A DNA stretch of 24,244 nucleotides from positions 1 through 24,244 of the IMG/VR virus record IMGVR_UViG_3300025674_000380, one strand, 5' to 3'. Source of the stretch: a virus. The notes under the pieces are model-generated. The model was not told the origin of the DNA, ran no database searches, and saw only the letters and a list, made by a program, of their open reading frames with translations. This document shows positions 24,001 to 24,244 of the stretch, in pieces. A program made the translations under genes and the position numbers. How positions within the stretch are numbered: position 1 is the first letter of the stretch; every line of letters begins with the position of its first letter.

Positions 24001-24244
24001 TAACTGATAAAAATAAAGATTATTTAATAAAACAATTAAATGAATTAGGTGTTGATGAAACTGAAGCTTTAAAATGGTATAAAGGTTCGTTAGATAAAAA
24101 CGGTAAATACGATATAAATAAAGCTAGAGGTATGGATGATAAAGGACAAATTATCCAAGACCAATACGGTAATGTAACTTTTAATGCTAATTTTTATAGT
24201 AAAGATTACTTAAATGCTGCAAATAGATTTACTAAAGAAATTAT
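21075..24244 (+). CDS. Giant internal virion / DNA-ejection protein, 3' end missing
   Basis: The frame is open from ATG 21075 to the window edge without a stop: at least 1056 residues. The start lies four bases after the previous stop and has no clear Shine-Dalgarno, so coupling is likely. After a disordered N-terminus (1-85) comes a helical domain; two possible membrane segments follow: LLLDPLNILAAVFAIP (about 167-185) and a glycine zipper, ALIGGTIGAGIGGAVGVGMG (about 262-281). A doubled EFVGPTQEFVGP-like motif is near 330. The remainder is Lys/Glu-rich and helical, with GGFFPRLYKF near 560 and MAHLPFATISSITEPLILLS near 818. Size, last place in the module and zipper segments match the largest ejection proteins of podoviruses (T7 gp16-like role). 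No enzyme motif is visible in this part. The specific function is inferred from context. Confidence 0.8.
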   Translation, partial: MRIPFGQPTSSIVDLYNELTQDETQKPQEMQEGVSPLYQQIPEVKPDEIQQAKDSIVGNIQKQIEETVTPPSTVKTKKSLTELANDEEFSMRAERFLEGIESNENIFEYLRDAEYSLSAAATRSFQTGKWTDEQKDDYVYLQNAFRNADLKGFREHFGLVKDLAGDLLLDPLNILAAVFAIPTAGASVASRAALGAAAQQSMKAFTKSKLKKAITKGTAKDFALFGAAEGMAWEGLHNYFMQDMNVDLDLIDAIDLSELSASALIGGTIGAGIGGAVGVGMGRKYSRLAEKEFRYANEDAFGFVGPQQRKVELEQWEIEQASKNPLNLDEEFVGPTQEFVGPLPETDFLNRPSFSQRFKERLKKKVPFDTSKRKRQHQLNVLIAKTTGKATTEFLEYAKDSPALQNFLRKIRYDYDVGLITEGERSVKKAKLNDGTESKWSFGEFVGRQFGKYHYGLNKALNTLYRTGWSARIVTEQNDTLYALLSDKNIGIKRGEGKVSIDTLLERGEYTSKINDVPKVFKIDADVADAYKGVRALLDKSFDEAQALGLFKTGTINKGGFFPRLYKFDVLSKKPDVFAQKLIRAGHADPDNSLIEIDIVLEDGTKTKGTPADAKTMDDEIFQLSKKYQVTSFEDLAKKELDVDVAAGRRTTYTQKELETTAKELKAKEIVQGMIDERYTPYELRKAGANNSLGFFQARRFNNIKDSDIAEFLETDVQQVLENYFTNMAQSQGRKKYFGNTIREFETERQLIKNELMESALKRGLNKTEARQEAEEIAKNIGDVFQKVTGLETYQNSVFRNTKMGRGFSDATKLIQQMAHLPFATISSITEPLILLSRANPGDVKETARSIGTSIVSEGKNTFKRLFQNLERSSFGGLKKGKKIKGFEDVNDETWAELYQTGLALEQAVQERIEGLAGEALGSKKLRSLQQMFFKTNLLTQWTKAVQLAAFTTGKRLIKQNAEQLYYGKTLVGRKLTDKNKDYLIKQLNELGVDETEALKWYKGSLDKNGKYDINKARGMDDKGQIIQDQYGNVTFNANFYSKDYLNAANRFTKEI

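Noticed and set aside
1-24244. tRNA genes, CRISPR arrays, insertion sequences, attachment sites, integrase
   Set aside because: No room between genes for tRNAs, no spaced direct repeats outside coding repeats, no transposase or recombinase frame on either strand.

Overview
The window is a contiguous stretch of the structural module of an uncultured tailed bacteriophage, probably a short-tailed (podovirus-like) virus of an A+T-rich marine bacterium. The evidence is a single-strand, tightly packed run of head, connector, fibre and internal-virion genes; strong A+T bias with heavy use of AGA for Arg and TTA for Leu; and several small proteins and fibre motifs (AELNILDG, SIKAYVDSQV, SSGNVGIGT) that I know from marine environmental phage contigs. 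Neither host nor taxonomy can be proved here. Both window edges cut genes: the large terminase at the left and a giant internal-virion-type protein at the right.

Layout, all on the + strand: (1) 1-3316, packaging and portal: terminase large subunit (3' part), a P22-size portal protein, and a small gene nested out of frame over the last 200 bases of the portal gene. (2) 3316-6262, capsid assembly: a protein with a DSIPARLSDGEF-type motif, a 126-base non-coding leader holding three related hairpin elements, the scaffolding protein, the major capsid protein, then a strong UUCG hairpin terminator. (3) 6278-8975, connector: two tiny very basic genes, a tail adaptor and a P22 gp10-like hub protein. 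(4) 8981-13456, a 1491-residue repeat-built fibre. (5) 13476-14071, a small conserved protein and a membrane-anchored coiled-coil protein (holin-like). (6) 14092-24244, preceded by a good sigma70-type promoter: five large genes for what look like internal or ejection proteins: a Gln-rich coiled coil, a protein with an antimicrobial-peptide-like N-terminus, a 207-residue protein, a protein ending in a lytic transglycosylase domain, and a giant protein with glycine-zipper membrane segments.

Together the genes build a capsid (scaffold plus coat), fill it (terminase, portal), close it with a short tail and fibre, and store ejection proteins inside to breach the host envelope. No tail sheath, tube, tape measure, integrase, polymerase, tRNA, CRISPR or insertion sequence is visible. 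The longest non-coding stretch is 126 bases (4213-4338). The most notable points are the hairpin leader before the scaffold gene, the portal/small-gene dual coding, the promoter with inverted repeat before the ejection module, and an A10 tract just before the transglycosylase domain.
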